A DNA stretch of 64,000 nt from Niebla homalea (lineage: Eukaryota; Ascomycota; Lecanoromycetes; Lecanorales; Ramalinaceae): positions 496,001-560,000 of the forward strand of contig JAHGAU010000003.1 of assembly GCA_019925105.1 (NCBI GenBank). The letters run 5' to 3'. The translations under genes were made by a program, and so were the position numbers. The notes under the pieces were generated by a model that did no database searches, was not told the origin of the DNA, and worked only from the letters and a program-made list of their open reading frames with translations. This document shows, piece by piece, positions 22,654 to 34,804 of this stretch; within the stretch, counting starts at the first letter, position 1, and every line of letters starts with the position of its first letter.

Positions 22654-24299
22654 ATGCTAGAAATGGAATCAGCTGTTGATGGCTCCGCGCTGGACATAGG
22701 ACCTGCCCGTGCAGAGCTCTCCAGGCGCGTTTCCTCAAGCCTCAATTTCTCTTCTTCACACTCACAATCTTGGCCGAAGTCGGGGGATCTTGGTCGTGCA
22801 CAAACCTTTGTCTCTCCAAAACCGCTCAAACCCTTCAACACCGCAGATGTCAAGATACTGTTGCTTGAGAATGTGAACACAACTGGGGTGGAGCTGCTCC
22901 AGGGTGTGAACTACCAGGTCACCTCGCTGAAATCCTCCTTGCCCGAAGATGAGCTCATTGAGAAAATACGGTGTGGTAACGCTGGCGCGGTCCAACTTCT
23001 GAAGGTAGCTGACTGCGCCAACATAGCGACGTTCAGGTGATTGGAATCCGTTCCAAGACAAAGCTCACCGAGAGAGTGGTGAAGGCGGCCAAAAATCTGA
23101 TTGTGATTGGCTGTTTTTGCATCGGCACCAATCAAGTCGACTTGAAGTATGCTGCCCAGCACGGGATCGCCGTCTTCAACTCTCCATTTAGCAACTCTCG
23201 CAGCGTTGCCGAACTGGTCATCGGAGAGATCATCTCCCTCGCGCGGCAACTCGGAGATCGATCGAATGAGCTCCATCGGGGCACCTGGAACAAAGTCAGC
23301 AATGGATGCTGGGAAATACGTGGTAAGACCTTGGGCATCATCGGCTACGGTCACATCGGATCCCAGCTCTCGGTGCTTGCCGAGGCGTTCGGCATGACCG
23401 TCATATATTACGATACCGTCAACCTGATGGCCCTGGGCACGGCCAAGCAGGCTCCAACCCTGGAAGCGCTCTTCAAGGTGGCCGATTTTGTCACCTGCCA
23501 CGTGCCTGAACTTCCAGAGACGACCGGCATGATCGGCCAAGAACAATTGAGCCAGATGAAAAGAGGCAGCTACCTGATTAATGCGAGTCGTGGTCACGTG
23601 GTCGATATTCCCGCCCTCATCAATGCAATGCGTTCGGGCCAGATCGCGGGCGCCGCCTTGGATGTGTACCCATCCGAGCCGGGAGGAAATGGCGACTACT
23701 TCACCAATGATTTGAACCCTTGGGCAGAGGATCTGAGAAGGCTCAAGAATATAATCCTAACGCCTCACATTGGTGGCAGCACCGAAGAGGCGCAGAGCGC
23801 TATCGGCATCGAGGTGGCGCAGGCTTTGATTCGGTATATCAATGATGGTGCAACTCTGGGCGCTGTGAACATGCCCGAGGTCAATCTCCGTTCATTGACC
23901 ATGGATGAGCCCAATCACGTGCGGGTCATCTACATCCATCGAAATGTGCCCGGGGTACTGAAGACAGGTAAGGGGAGATGCAGATCCATCAACATGGCTT
24001 TGCCTGACTTAAACAGTCAACGAGATTTTGGGAGATCACAATGTCGATAAACAGATGACGGATAGTAGGGGCGATGTCAGTGGCCTCAAATTCGAAGGAT
24101 GAGAGGCTGATATGCTAATTTGATTGATCCAGGTGGCATACCTGATGGCGGACATCAGCGACGTCAGCACCGCCGTAATCAAGGATCTGTATCAAAGATT
24201 AGAGAGCCTCAATTGTACGTCTGAAGAGAGGACTCCTGAACGAAGTCTCTGCTGACCCTCATTTCCTTAGCCCGCATCATGACCAGAGTATTGTTCTGA
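22654..24299 (+). CDS. SER3: D-3-phosphoglycerate dehydrogenase (serine biosynthesis)
   Basis: Five exons: 22654-22970, 23027-23967, 24017-24075, 24133-24214, 24271-24299; 475 aa, near the yeast Ser3/Ser33 length. Oxidises 3-phosphoglycerate with NAD+, the first step to serine. Substrate domain: VKILLLENVNTTGVELLQ and LIVIGCFCIGTNQVDL. NAD loop: GIIGYGHIGSQL. Catalytic region: NASRGHVVDIPALI and the His in LTPHIGGSTEEAQ. The C-terminal ACT domain (RVIYIHRNVPGVLK, AYLMADI) is split over the last small exons and ends RIMTRVLF. Intron 1 joins EKIR to DVQVIGIRSKTKL. A second ATG at 22663 could be used. A short N-terminal extension is typical of fungal enzymes. Confidence 0.95.
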
Positions 24300-25178
24300 T
24301 GAACCAACTGGCGTGGTTCAACACCATGAGTGTAAAACTAAAGGCGACATGATCATTAGCGGGGACCCCTCAACAATGGCTGCCGGAGTGAAGACGGCGA
24401 CAGCGCCATGATGGCCAGGTCACATCAAAGCCTCCTTGACGTCAACCAATTGAGGAGGTCGTCAGGACTGCGGCAACCCGCTTTTAAGGGCAAAGGCTAT
24501 GTGTGATACTATATATTCCAAGCAACAGATTCAACCTGTCAGGATAGTCAAGCATATGATGTGGAGTATGTGCGAGTAGGGATCGTGGTAATGAACATAA
24601 ACAACATGAACAGTAGATGAGTGTATAAATCAACGTGACTTTCCCCGCACTGGTTTGCAGGAAGTCGATTAGGGCTATCGAGTCAATGTATTGCCATGTC
24701 ACTGTCTTTGCTCCTCTTCTGATTTGCCTGTCTCCCTGTAATCTGTATGGGTACTATCCTCGGATGCTTTTCTACCATGCGCACCGTCGGGAAAAGAATG
24801 GGATTCAGGGGCTCCAGGCGTGTCCGTGCATCCCTAATCCCGCCTCTGGTGCCTCCGCCATTGTTTGGCCGTGCCCCTTTGGATTAGCGTGACATTTTCT
24901 TCTCCAAAGACCGAGGGGACGAAACAATCACAACTTCACAACTTCACAACCCCAGGTTCGCAGTCTCTGGAGTCGAGAGAGAGAGGCATCCTCAACACTC
25001 TTAATCTGGCTCTCATGCTTTCCAAACCCTTTAATTATGAAAGCTTGCTCTTTTACCCACTCTCTTGACCCGCTTGAAGAGCTCTTGAAAGCCGCCTCCT
25101 GACACAAGACGCCGTTGAGACTTCACAGCCAAGCGCCCACCCCATACTGGCGGAGGCAGGCCCTTTACTGCCCGTGCC
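24300..25178. other. Intergenic; long myosin V upstream region
   Basis: About 880 bases between tandem + genes. A short tandem ACAACTTC repeat lies near 24930-24950. Stretches near the myosin start are CT-rich. No further gene recognised. Confidence 0.4.
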
Positions 25179-28100
25179 ATGGCACACAGCTACGATGTGG
25201 GGACCAGGGCATGGCAGCCCGACCCCACGGAGGGGTGGGTGGCCTCAGAAGTGGAATCGAAGAAAGTCCAGGGGGAGAAGGTGATCCTGGTCTTTCAACT
25301 TGACAGTGGCGAGGTATGACATGTCTCCTTAACTATCTGGCATTGACACTCTCTGACAATTGACGGATGGGCCTCTCTGCAGTCAAGAACAATTGAAACT
25401 ACCTCCGCTGCCCTCCTGGATGACAACAATACCTCCCTACCTCCGTTGATGAATCCTGCTATACTCGAAGCCAGCGATGACTTGACCAATCTCTCGCACC
25501 TCAATGAGCCAGCCGGTGGGTCACACTCATTGCACATTCCCCCTTGCCCTCTAACGTTGGGGCAGTCCTGCAAGCAATCCGGCTCCGATACTCGCAAAAA
25601 GAAATCTACACCTACAGTGGAATAGTCTTGATTGCTACCAACCCCTTCGCTCGTGTCGATTCGCTCTATGTTCCTGGCATGGTTCAAGTCTATGCAGGCA
25701 AACAAAGATCGTCGCAGGCTCCGCATTTATTCGCTATTGCGGAAGAGGCATTTGCGTAGGTGCTGAGCAGTGCTACGCTCTTTCTATCTGCTTACCCGTC
25801 CTAGGGACATGCTGCGAGACAATCAAAATCAGACCATCGTCGTTTCGGGTGAGTCAGGAGCCGGGAAGACAGTGAGCGCGAAATATATCATGAGATACTT
25901 TGCCACCAGAGAATCTCCAGACCAGCCAGGGAAACGTGCCCAGGGCATCGCGGACGCAATGAGTGAGACTGAAGAGCAGATACTGGCCACGAACCCTGTC
26001 ATGGAGGCTTTTGGCAATGCGAAGACGACACGAAACGACAACTCCTCGCGTTTCGGGAAATATATTGAGATCCTCTTCGATAAGAAGACTAAGATCATCG
26101 GCGCCCGGATACGAACATATTTACTCGAGCGCTCCAGGCTCGTCTTTCAACCACTAAGAGAGAGGAATTATCACATCTTTTACCAGCTGGTAGCCGGTGC
26201 CACGGATTCCGAGCGTCACGATTGGGGTCTGCTACCTGTGGAGCACTTCGAGTATCTCAATCAGGGCGGTGCTCCCATCATTGACGGCGTGGACGACAAA
26301 ATCGAGTTTGACGCAACAAGAAAATCGCTCGGGACAATTGGAGTCTCACCAGAGAAGCAGGCTCATATCTTTGGCCTTTTGAGCGCTCTCCTACATCTTG
26401 GGAATGTGAAGATCAGCGCAACCCGGACAGACTCTGTCCTGCAGTCCACTGAACCCGCTTTGATCAAAGCATGTCAGATGCTGGGCGTCAATGCCGCAGA
26501 TTTTGCCAAATGGACTGTCAAGAAGCAGCTGATCACGAGGGGAGAGAAAATCATGTCGAATTTGACTCAACAACAAGCTGTGGTAGTGCGAGATTCCGTT
26601 GCCAAATTCATATACTCCAGCCTGTTTGACTGGCTCGTCGAAAATATCAACGCCGGTCTGGCTACGGAGGAAGTCAGTGCTCGTGCTTCTTCGTTCATCG
26701 GTGTTCTCGATATCTACGGGTTTGAACATTTTGCGAAGAACTCCTTTGAGCAATTCTGCATCAACTATGCCAACGAGAAATTGCAACAAGAGTTCAATCA
26801 GCATGTGTTCAAGCTGGAGCAAGAGGAATATCTCAGAGAAGAGATAGACTGGACGTTCATTGACTTTTCAGATAATCAGCCATGCATCGACCTGATAGAG
26901 GCAAAATTGGGCGTCCTTTCGCTTCTCGACGAAGAATCAAGATTGCCAATGGGTTCTGACGAGCAATTCGTGACAAAGCTCCATCACAATTTTGCAAACG
27001 ACAAATCCACATACTACAAGAAACCAAGATTCGGCAAGTCCGCTTTCACTGTATGCCATTACGCAATTGACGTCACCTACGAATCGGACGGCTTCATTGA
27101 GAAGAATCGGGATACCGTACCGGACGAACACATGGACGTATTACGATCTACATCGAATGACTTTCTCAAGGAGGTGCTAGAGGCGGCTTCTTCCGTCCGC
27201 GAAAAGGAATCGAATGCGGTTGCTGTCACCAAGGCGGCTTCTGCTGCTCCGACAAAGCGCTCAGGCGTTGCTGCCAACCGGAAACCAACCTTAGGTGGCA
27301 TCTTCAAGTCTTCCCTCATCGAACTGATGCACATCATCAACTCTACAGACGTTCACTACATTCGATGCATAAAACCCAATGAAAGCAAAGAAGCCTGGAA
27401 GTTCGAAGGCCCGATGGTCCTGAGCCAACTGCGAGCTTGTGGTGTCCTGGAGACTGTTCGCATAAGCTGCGCCGGCTATCCAACCCGATGGACCTACGAA
27501 GATTTCGCCCTCAGGTACTACATGTTAATTCCGTCTGAATCCTGGACCTCCCAGGTCAGGGAAATGGCCAACGCGATCCTGAAAAAAGCCCTTGGGCAAG
27601 GTACGAATAGGGGCCTTGACAAGTACCAACTGGGGTTAAGTAAGATATTCTTCCGTGCTGGAATGCTCGCATTTCTCGAAAACCTCCGGACGAACAGACT
27701 GAATGAGTGCGCAATTATGATTCAGAAAAACCTGAAATGCAAATACCACCGAAGAAAATACCTTGAGGCCCGCGGTGCAATACTGCTTGTCCAGTCGCAA
27801 GCCAGGGGCTACCAAGCTCGGCAACGCGCCGAAGATGTACGCCAGAACAAGGCGGCAACGGGAATCCAGAAGTCATGGCGAGGCTTCAGGGCAAGAAAGG
27901 AGTACAGCTCAACAATAAAGAACATTGTCCTTTTCGAGGCTGTCACCAAAGGGTTTCTGTGTCGAAGAAGCCTCATGGAGACGAGGATGGGTAACGCTGC
28001 GAAGACGATACAGCGCTCTTGGAGGACGAGGCGGCAGTTGCGCGACTGGAGACAATACCGCAAGAAGGTTGTCATTGTGCAAAACCTGTGGCGTGGGAAG

Positions 28101-30199
28101 CAAGCTCGGCGTGAATATAAGACCTTGCGGGAAGAGGCCAGAGACCTGAAACAAATATCCTACAAGCTTGAGAACAAGGTTGTTGAGCTTACTCAGTCAC
28201 TGGGTGCGATGAAACGGGAAAACAAGATGCTAATTGCGCAAGTCGAAGGCTATGAGAGCCAGCTGAAGTCGTGGAAGTTACGGCATAATGCGTTGGAAAC
28301 GAGATCAAAAGATCTGCAAGCTGAAGCTAATCAAGCTGGCATATCTGCTGCTCGTCTGGTGGCAATGGAAGAGGGCATGAAGAGGCTCCAGCAGAGCCAC
28401 GATGAGTCCCTTGCAAATACGAAACGCTTGCAAGAGGAGAGCAGGACTCTTCGAGACTCACTCAAGACTACTACTCTGAATCTAGACAGCGCCAGAGAGA
28501 CAGGATCGAACCACGAGAGCGAGAAATTGTCGCTTCGACAGCAACTCGCAGATCTACAAGATCAACTGGAATTCGCCAAACGGGCCGCGCCCGTCAATGG
28601 CGAGTTACAGAATGGGCATGCAGCTCCCCCGCAAGCGAATGGTCTCATCAACTTGGTCTCTTCCAAGAAACCCAAGCGTAGGAGTGCCGGAGCCGAGAGG
28701 ATAGAGCCAGATCGATCCAGTTCGACCTTCCAGCCTCGGCCCGGTTCAATGGCCATCACTGGTGTCAATACCCATCGGCAGAACAACTCTGGTTCGACAT
28801 TCAGCCCTGTGCTTGATCAGGTCGAAGACGAGTTGGAGAACATCCTGTCGGACGAGGAGGCTCTGAACGAAGAAGTCGCTGTTGGTCTGATCAAAAATCT
28901 CAAGATACCCGCGCCAAGCTCAACACCCACTCCAACGGACAAGGAAGTGTTATTCCCCGCCTATCTGATCAATCTGGTAACATCCGAAATGTGGAACAAT
29001 GGCTTCGTCAAGGAGTCAGAACGCTTCCTGGCGAATGTGATGCAATCTGTACAACAGGAAGTCATGCAGCATGAGGGCGATGACGCGGTCAATCCTGGTG
29101 CTTTCTGGCTGTCCAACGTCCACGAAATGCTCTCGTTCGTCTTCCTTGCTGAGGACTGGTACGAAGCTCAGAAGACGGACAATTACGAGTACGATCGTCT
29201 CTTAGAGATTGTTAAGCATGACCTCGAGAGCCTCGAATTCAATATCTACCACACGTGGATGAAGGTCTTGAAGAAGAAGCTTCAGAAGATGATCGTTCCC
29301 GCCATTATTGAGTCGCAATCACTCCCCGGCTTCGTCACAAATGAGAACAATCGATTCCTGGGCAAACTCCTGAACCAAAATAACACGCCAGCGTACAGCA
29401 TGGATAATCTGTTGAGCCTTCTCAACAACGTTTTCAAAGCGATGAAGGCGTACTACCTGGAGGATTCCATCATCACGCAAACCTTGACCGAACTTTTGAG
29501 ACTTGTCGGCGTTACGGCATTCAACGATCTGCTGATGCGAAGGAATTTCCTGTCCTGGAAGCGTGGCCTTCAAATCAACTATAATATCACGAGGATCGAG
29601 GAGTGGTGCAAGAGTCACGACATGCCCGAAGGCACTTTGCAACTCGAACATCTTATGGTAAGCATCTGGTCATTGCACCAGGGACCGGCCATTCTGACCC
29701 TTTTGCAGCAAGCAACCAAATTACTCCAGCTCAAGAAGGCGACGTTGAATGATATCGAGATCATTCAGGATATATGTTGGATGTGAGTGCAAGGCCCTCT
29801 GAATCTGATCAAGCCAGGCTGACAATGTGTGATAGGCTTTCGCCGAATCAGATCCAGAAACTCTTGAATCAGTACCTAGTGGCTGACTACGAACAACCGA
29901 TCAATGGTGATATCATGAAAGCGGTTGCCTCTCGGGTGACTGATCAAGGGGACGTCCTTCTGCTGACTGCGGTCGATATGGAGGATAGTGGACCATACGA
30001 AATAGCGGATCCGCGCGTCATCACAGCTCTGGAGACCTACACCCCGTCCTGGCTTCAGACTCCTCGGCTGAAGAGACTCGCAGAAATCGTCTCGGCACAA
30101 GCGGTGGCACAGCAGGGGAAGCTCGAGTTCGAGAACGTGGATGGCGAGAACGGAATCTTGGCCTCTTACACGCGAGTGACGAACGAGCCGTACCAGTAA
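25179..30199 (+). CDS. MYO2: Class V myosin heavy chain
   Basis: Five exons: 25179-25313, 25383-25515, 25566-25755, 25805-29782, 29836-30199; 1599 aa, full length for the family. Order: SH3-like N-terminus (TRAWQPDPTEGWVASEV); motor with P-loop GESGAGKT at residues 168-175, switch I NDNSSRFGK, switch II DIYGFEHF near 452; six IQ motifs from about 785 (MIQKNLKCKYHRRKY; IQKSWRGFRARKEY; IQRSWRTRRQLRDW) for light chains; coiled coil about 930-1090; and a C-terminal DIL cargo domain (NVHEMLSFVFLAEDW, FNDLLMRRNFLSWKRGLQIN). Carries secretory vesicles and organelles along actin to hyphal tips. The first four exons are small, then one exon encodes over 80% of the protein. Confidence 0.97.
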
Positions 30200-30941
30200 C
30201 GTTGATGTATGATATGGCGGGTTGCACATTGGATTTCAGCGAGTGCGGCGACGAAGCTTGCATTTTGGGTTATTGACTGCCAGGCCAGGCTGCACCTAGC
30301 AGCAAATCTTCTCACCGCACATTTAATGTAGCGACGGCGATGGCGCAGGGATCTATGTGATTGTTCAATGGGTATGTATGGAGTATCTCATCTAGATACC
30401 AGTGAGAACATCGCCCCATGATGGGCGAGTATCGTCTTATAAGTCCCACGTCAAAAATCATTGAGTGAATATGATATCTCGATTTCTTGCCCCGTAGAAT
30501 ATTTCTGAATTGGCGGGATCAACTCTTGGGGTTTGGGCCCCTGCAGGTGCCCCTCTGCTCTGGGCCCAGGCTACCTTACCAATGGAAATTTACCCCTGAA
30601 GCCCTGACCCCTCCTCGCCTCCACCTCCTTCTCGGCCATCTATCCGCTTCGGCTAAATCTAGCCAATGGGAAACAAGTAAAGGATCGAGCGACGGAGATG
30701 TCTTCAATTTCAGCCCAAGTCTGGGTCGCGACAGCTTAACAGTCCTCTCTTTCCCTTACCTCACCTCACCTCTACCCTTTCGTGCTCCCATCCATGTCAA
30801 GATCACTGTCAACTCTTGTAACAATGTGTACTTACCTTGGCTATCCGTGACACTGAGGAGGCCATGGACGCCACCGATCCATGCGCCAGCCTCGTCGAAA
30901 TTAGCTCACAGGTCACAACGTCCACACTTTAGTTCAACAGC
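30200..30941. other. Intergenic, no gene recognised
   Basis: Between myosin V and the glycosyltransferase, both +. CT-rich leader-like sequence precedes 30942. An open frame at 30487-30984 overlaps the next start and lacks protein-like composition. Confidence 0.45.
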
Positions 30942-32459
30942 ATGCTGTTGCGTAAGAGTGTCGCCATCGCCCTTCCTCTGCTGATCATCATATCCCTCGT
31001 CCTCTTCCTCAAGTCAACCCCTCATGGTCGAAAACTGCCAGCGCAACTGGCAGAGTCTCTGAAGCTCAAGACGCCCGCTACCTGCCCGAACAGGCTTGAC
31101 TGGCTTCTCGACCTTGATCTGACCTTTCCCATCGCCTATGCGCGCCGAGACATCATCGTCAACCAGAATTCAGGATTGCAACGTGCTTCGCTCACCAAGG
31201 TCCATGAGACCCTTTTCCCGGAATCGCAACTGATAGATCTTACCAATGATGCAGACAGCGTCCATCTCAAGAACTGTGACGAGCCACTCCAACTTGACGT
31301 GCCGCTCTTCCCGACTCACGTTGGCAAGGCGGCCCATGTCATGTTCGGCGTATCCACCACCATTGATCGCCTAGAAGCCTCAATCCCTCAGCTGCTGCGC
31401 TGGCTGCCAAACACTGATGCCCGTCTCTTCGTGATTGTCATCCAAGCAGAACAGGAGCAGGGAAAGGGGCTTCCAGCCGTTGCGGCTGATTCCGAGAAGA
31501 CAGCCGCGCTGCAGGGCCAAATGCGCCAGTTGGGTATGGACGCGACCCTGGTAGAGCCCCTGGAGTTGCAGGACGGCTTCTCAGAGAAGTACTTCTCGCT
31601 GGTTAAGATCATGTACGACAATCGAAACGATAAGACCAAGTGGGTCAGCACCATTGACGATGACACCTTCTTTCCTTCCATTCCAGGGCTTGTTTCGATG
31701 CTCTCGAAATATGATACCAACCAGTGTCATTATGTCGGTGGAGTCTCGGAGGAGTGGTGGGCCGTCGTACATTATGGCATTATGGGGTTTGGCGGAGCCG
31801 GCGTCTTCCTCTCCCTGCCATTGGCAAAAATCTTGGCGGCTGAGTACGAGTACTGCAAGGGGGCCACAACCGCAAGCGCCGGCGACATAAGAATAATGGA
31901 ATGCGTGTACGAGTTGACGGATGTCAAACTGGAGAATGAGCGGGAGCTGCACCAGATTGACCTCCATGGCGACTTGTCCGGTCTTTTCGAAAGCGGTCGC
32001 ACTCTCCTCTCGTTCCACCATTGGAAGCCGGGCGCGGCCACTGAAGACGGCTATGATCTGCCCATGATGCACCAGGTGTACGATGTGTGCCAGGACTGTT
32101 TCCTTCAGCGGTGGATGTTCAATGACAATCTGATACTCGCCAATGGCTATTCCATATCGCGTTACGGCGAGAACGCAATGGATGAAGAGATGATGATTCG
32201 AATGGAACAGACATGGGCAGATGTCAAGACCGTCGAGGCTTCAAACAATCGTGGAGCCGACCATTCTCTTGGACCAACCCGACCGAAGATGAACTTAACC
32301 GAGGAGAAATTTCAGCATGTCTTGATGCATGCAGCCGCAGTCGATGGTGGTGTCCGCCAGCTGTATTTTCATGAAGGCGTTGATGGAGATACAGATACAA
32401 TATTGGAACTCTTGTGGAGACAAGGGAATGGTGAAGATATTCAGCCGCTTGGAATGTAG
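30942..32459 (+). CDS. DUF604-family glycosyltransferase (fringe-like, type II membrane)
   Basis: Single exon, 505 aa. An N-terminal signal anchor (SVAIALPLLIIISLVLFLK) predicts a type II Golgi protein with a lumenal catalytic domain. That domain has HVMFGVSTTIDRLEASIPQL, then KWVSTIDDDTFFPSIPGL near residue 235, where the DDD plays the metal and nucleotide-sugar binding role, then HYVGGVSEEWWAVVHYGIMG and MGFGGAGVFLSLPLA, as in the fringe/GT31-related DUF604 proteins. Acceptor and sugar donor cannot be told from sequence. Cysteines in the lumenal part may form disulphides. Confidence 0.85.
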   Translation: MLLRKSVAIALPLLIIISLVLFLKSTPHGRKLPAQLAESLKLKTPATCPNRLDWLLDLDLTFPIAYARRDIIVNQNSGLQRASLTKVHETLFPESQLIDLTNDADSVHLKNCDEPLQLDVPLFPTHVGKAAHVMFGVSTTIDRLEASIPQLLRWLPNTDARLFVIVIQAEQEQGKGLPAVAADSEKTAALQGQMRQLGMDATLVEPLELQDGFSEKYFSLVKIMYDNRNDKTKWVSTIDDDTFFPSIPGLVSMLSKYDTNQCHYVGGVSEEWWAVVHYGIMGFGGAGVFLSLPLAKILAAEYEYCKGATTASAGDIRIMECVYELTDVKLENERELHQIDLHGDLSGLFESGRTLLSFHHWKPGAATEDGYDLPMMHQVYDVCQDCFLQRWMFNDNLILANGYSISRYGENAMDEEMMIRMEQTWADVKTVEASNNRGADHSLGPTRPKMNLTEEKFQHVLMHAAAVDGGVRQLYFHEGVDGDTDTILELLWRQGNGEDIQPLGM

Positions 32460-32807
32460 GTAATCCTTTGAGAAGAGAACGAAGACAAAGAAAGGTATTG
32501 TGTAGATCAGAGTGCTGGGAAAAGCAAGCGCGACCCCCTTGCATTGCTGCAGGTACAGACAGGCCACCATGTCTGCCCTATAACCTTTTTCAAAGATGCG
32601 GGCATTGGATATATCCGACATATGATATATGTAATGGATGTATGAGTATGTAGCTAAAGCTGTTAAAAAATATCATGACAATGTCAATCATATCGGCATT
32701 CCCAATTGTTTACCAGGTGTTGCTTTCCCAGCTTTTTAGCAATAGCCGAGCTCCTTTCCCACACTCCAGGTCTTTTAGAACAAATCAAATATTTGCGTGG
32801 GTTGACA
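32460..32807. other. Intergenic, no gene recognised
   Basis: About 350 bases between tandem + genes. An open frame upstream of the HAM1 ATG (from about 32706) is in frame with it but starts in non-conserved sequence; I read it as 5' UTR. Confidence 0.45.
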
Positions 32808-33731
32808 ATGCCAATCAAGGAGCTACATTTCATCACAGGCAACAAGAATAAGTTGGCTGAAGTGCAAGCCATTCTCGGGAGCCTTGTGCCTCTGAAAAGC
32901 CGATCCATCGACACGGTCGAGATCCAAGGTACTATTGAGGAGATATCCAAAGACAAATGCACTAGGGCTGCGGCTGCTGTACGTTGCACTCTGCCATTGC
33001 GCCTTGATTTCGGAAAACACTATGACTTCTTATATGATGCTCATTTGCTTGCAGGTGAGCGGGCCCGTCCTCACAGAAGATACCTGCCTGTGCTTTAATG
33101 CTCTCAAGGAACTACCGGGGCCTTATATGTGAGTATCCACATCTCCCAATCCACACCTCTCCTTGCATATACACTACACTAAACGAGCATGGATCCGTCC
33201 TCCACTCCTGACAAAGAACAGAAAATGGTTCCTCCAAGCTCTTGGTCATGAAGGCCTCAATAACCTGCTCATGGCCTACGAGGACAAGAGCGCCCAAGCC
33301 GTCTGCACCTTCGCTTATTGCCAGGGGCCAGGCCATGAGCCTCTGATCTTCGAAGGAAGGGTGACTGTAAGTTACTCTTACAATTGCCTTTTTCACCTCA
33401 CTTCTTCCGTCCATCGATCGGCTGTGATCCAACTTGATAGATCGGGTAATTAAACCGTATCTTAGGGCAAAATTGTGCCAGCCAGAGGACCAACCACTTT
33501 TGGTAGGTTGCGTTTTATCAAGTCGGAAGCTCTCCGCTCGATCACTTCATGGTGGAGAGCATAGGGAGTTGGCCATGCGACTAACTCAACCCTTTCTGAT
33601 CAGGCTGGGACCCCATCTTTGAGTACGAAGGTGAGACATATGCCGAGATGGACAAGACGAAGAAGAACCGCATATCCCATCGCGCTTTGGCACTCGACAA
33701 GCTGAAGGCCTGGCTGGAGACGCAGGTGTAG
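32808..33731 (+). CDS. HAM1: Inosine triphosphate pyrophosphatase
   Basis: Five exons: 32808-32978, 33055-33128, 33222-33366, 33466-33502, 33604-33731; 184 aa, normal size. Hydrolyses ITP, dITP and XTP to monophosphates, keeping non-canonical purines out of nucleic acids. Conserved blocks: [18 protein letters not shown] (substrate loop), [20 protein letters not shown] (with the catalytic acidic pair), [30 protein letters not shown] across the 37-nt fourth exon, and [14 protein letters not shown] at the end. Convergent with FAP7, 93 bases apart. All four intron phases agree. Confidence 0.95.
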
Positions 33732-33824
33732 TCGAGGAGTGCTGAATGTAAAATTTCTTCCTTGAAATTCGTAGCTCCACTTGCCGTATGTAATATCGTT
33801 CCACATCTCAGAGCTTCCCCCTAC

Positions 33825-34382
33825 TCAACCTGCATCATTGTCATCCTGCTCCTTCTGATCCTCCTTCCACTTCTCAACCCACTCCGCAATCCTCTGCACG
33901 TTCTCGTCAATTTCATCCGCCTCGTCGCTCCTCAATTCGACCACCATCCCCTCTCCAGGAAAGCCTTCCCGCGCTTCTTGCAGCAAGACCTCCATGATCT
34001 CCGAATCCAGGTTCTCCTGCAATTTCTTCTCCGAATACTTGCGAGCCCTTAATCGATCGTACAGCTTGGTCGAATCTGTCCGCAAGACCACGACGAGATC
34101 GATCCATGACTGGGGAAAGATGTCACAGGCATGCCAATCGAGGACGTAGCCACCGGTCGTGGGCACGTCATAGCCATCCTCGAGCACGTCGAGAAGCTTG
34201 TCGTCGTCCACGGTCCAGCTTTGGTATTCTTCGTCCCAACCCTCGTGACAGCCTTTCTCCTTTACGATTGAATTAATTGCCAGATGCTTTAGCCCCGTGA
34301 TTTCAGTCAGAAGCTCGCAGTGGCTTGTTTTGCCCACGCCAGGTGTACCGGTGATGATGAGGTTTGGCTGTTTCCTCGGCAT
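33825..34382 (-). CDS. FAP7: Adenylate kinase-like ATPase Fap7 (AK6/hCINAP)
   Basis: Single exon, 185 aa from ATG 34382 (MPRKQPNLIITGTPGVGKTS). The Walker A loop GTPGVGKT is at residues 11-18. AK6 features: INSIVKEKGCHEGWDEEYQSW, DGYDVPTTGGYVLDWHACDIFP, VVVLRTDSTKLYDRLRARKYSEKKLQENLDSEI. The protein ends in an acidic tail. Fap7 acts in late 18S rRNA maturation with uS11 and in nuclear nucleotide handling. An open frame extends 15 codons upstream without an ATG. Divergent from the P450 relic. Confidence 0.95.
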   Translation of the reverse strand: MPRKQPNLIITGTPGVGKTSHCELLTEITGLKHLAINSIVKEKGCHEGWDEEYQSWTVDDDKLLDVLEDGYDVPTTGGYVLDWHACDIFPQSWIDLVVVLRTDSTKLYDRLRARKYSEKKLQENLDSEIMEVLLQEAREGFPGEGMVVELRSDEADEIDENVQRIAEWVEKWKEDQKEQDDNDAG

Positions 34383-34804
34383 TTTGGGATCGGTAACGAG
34401 GGTCCCGAGGTATGATAGCGAATGCAAGGATCAAGCCTTCACCTTTGATCATCCAAATGAACCATGCCGTCCCGCACCCATCAACCTGGGCTTATTTGGT
34501 GCTTCTGTGCTGCTAGAGTAGTGAGGATCGAACATTGAAAATAGCATTCGCGGGTAAAGTCCGGCCAATTATCTTGGTGCTCTCCAGGTGCATACCGTAA
34601 TCATTCGCCTGCAAGGAGGCAGCCTATTGATCCTTTGAGGGTGAGATGTCGCTTTGGCTATGTCGAATGGTCTTTCTTCAACCGAACAAGGTGTGAAGCT
34701 CGAGTACAAATGCCCATGATCGCTTGGTTCATGTACGATCCTTGCCCTTGCTCATGGGTGTCAAGAAGATGTAGGAGGCAAAAATCTCTTCAACTGTTCA
34801 CTTG
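34383..34804. other. Divergent intergenic region, no gene recognised
   Basis: About 420 bases between FAP7 (-) and the P450-like locus (+). No site assigned. Confidence 0.4.
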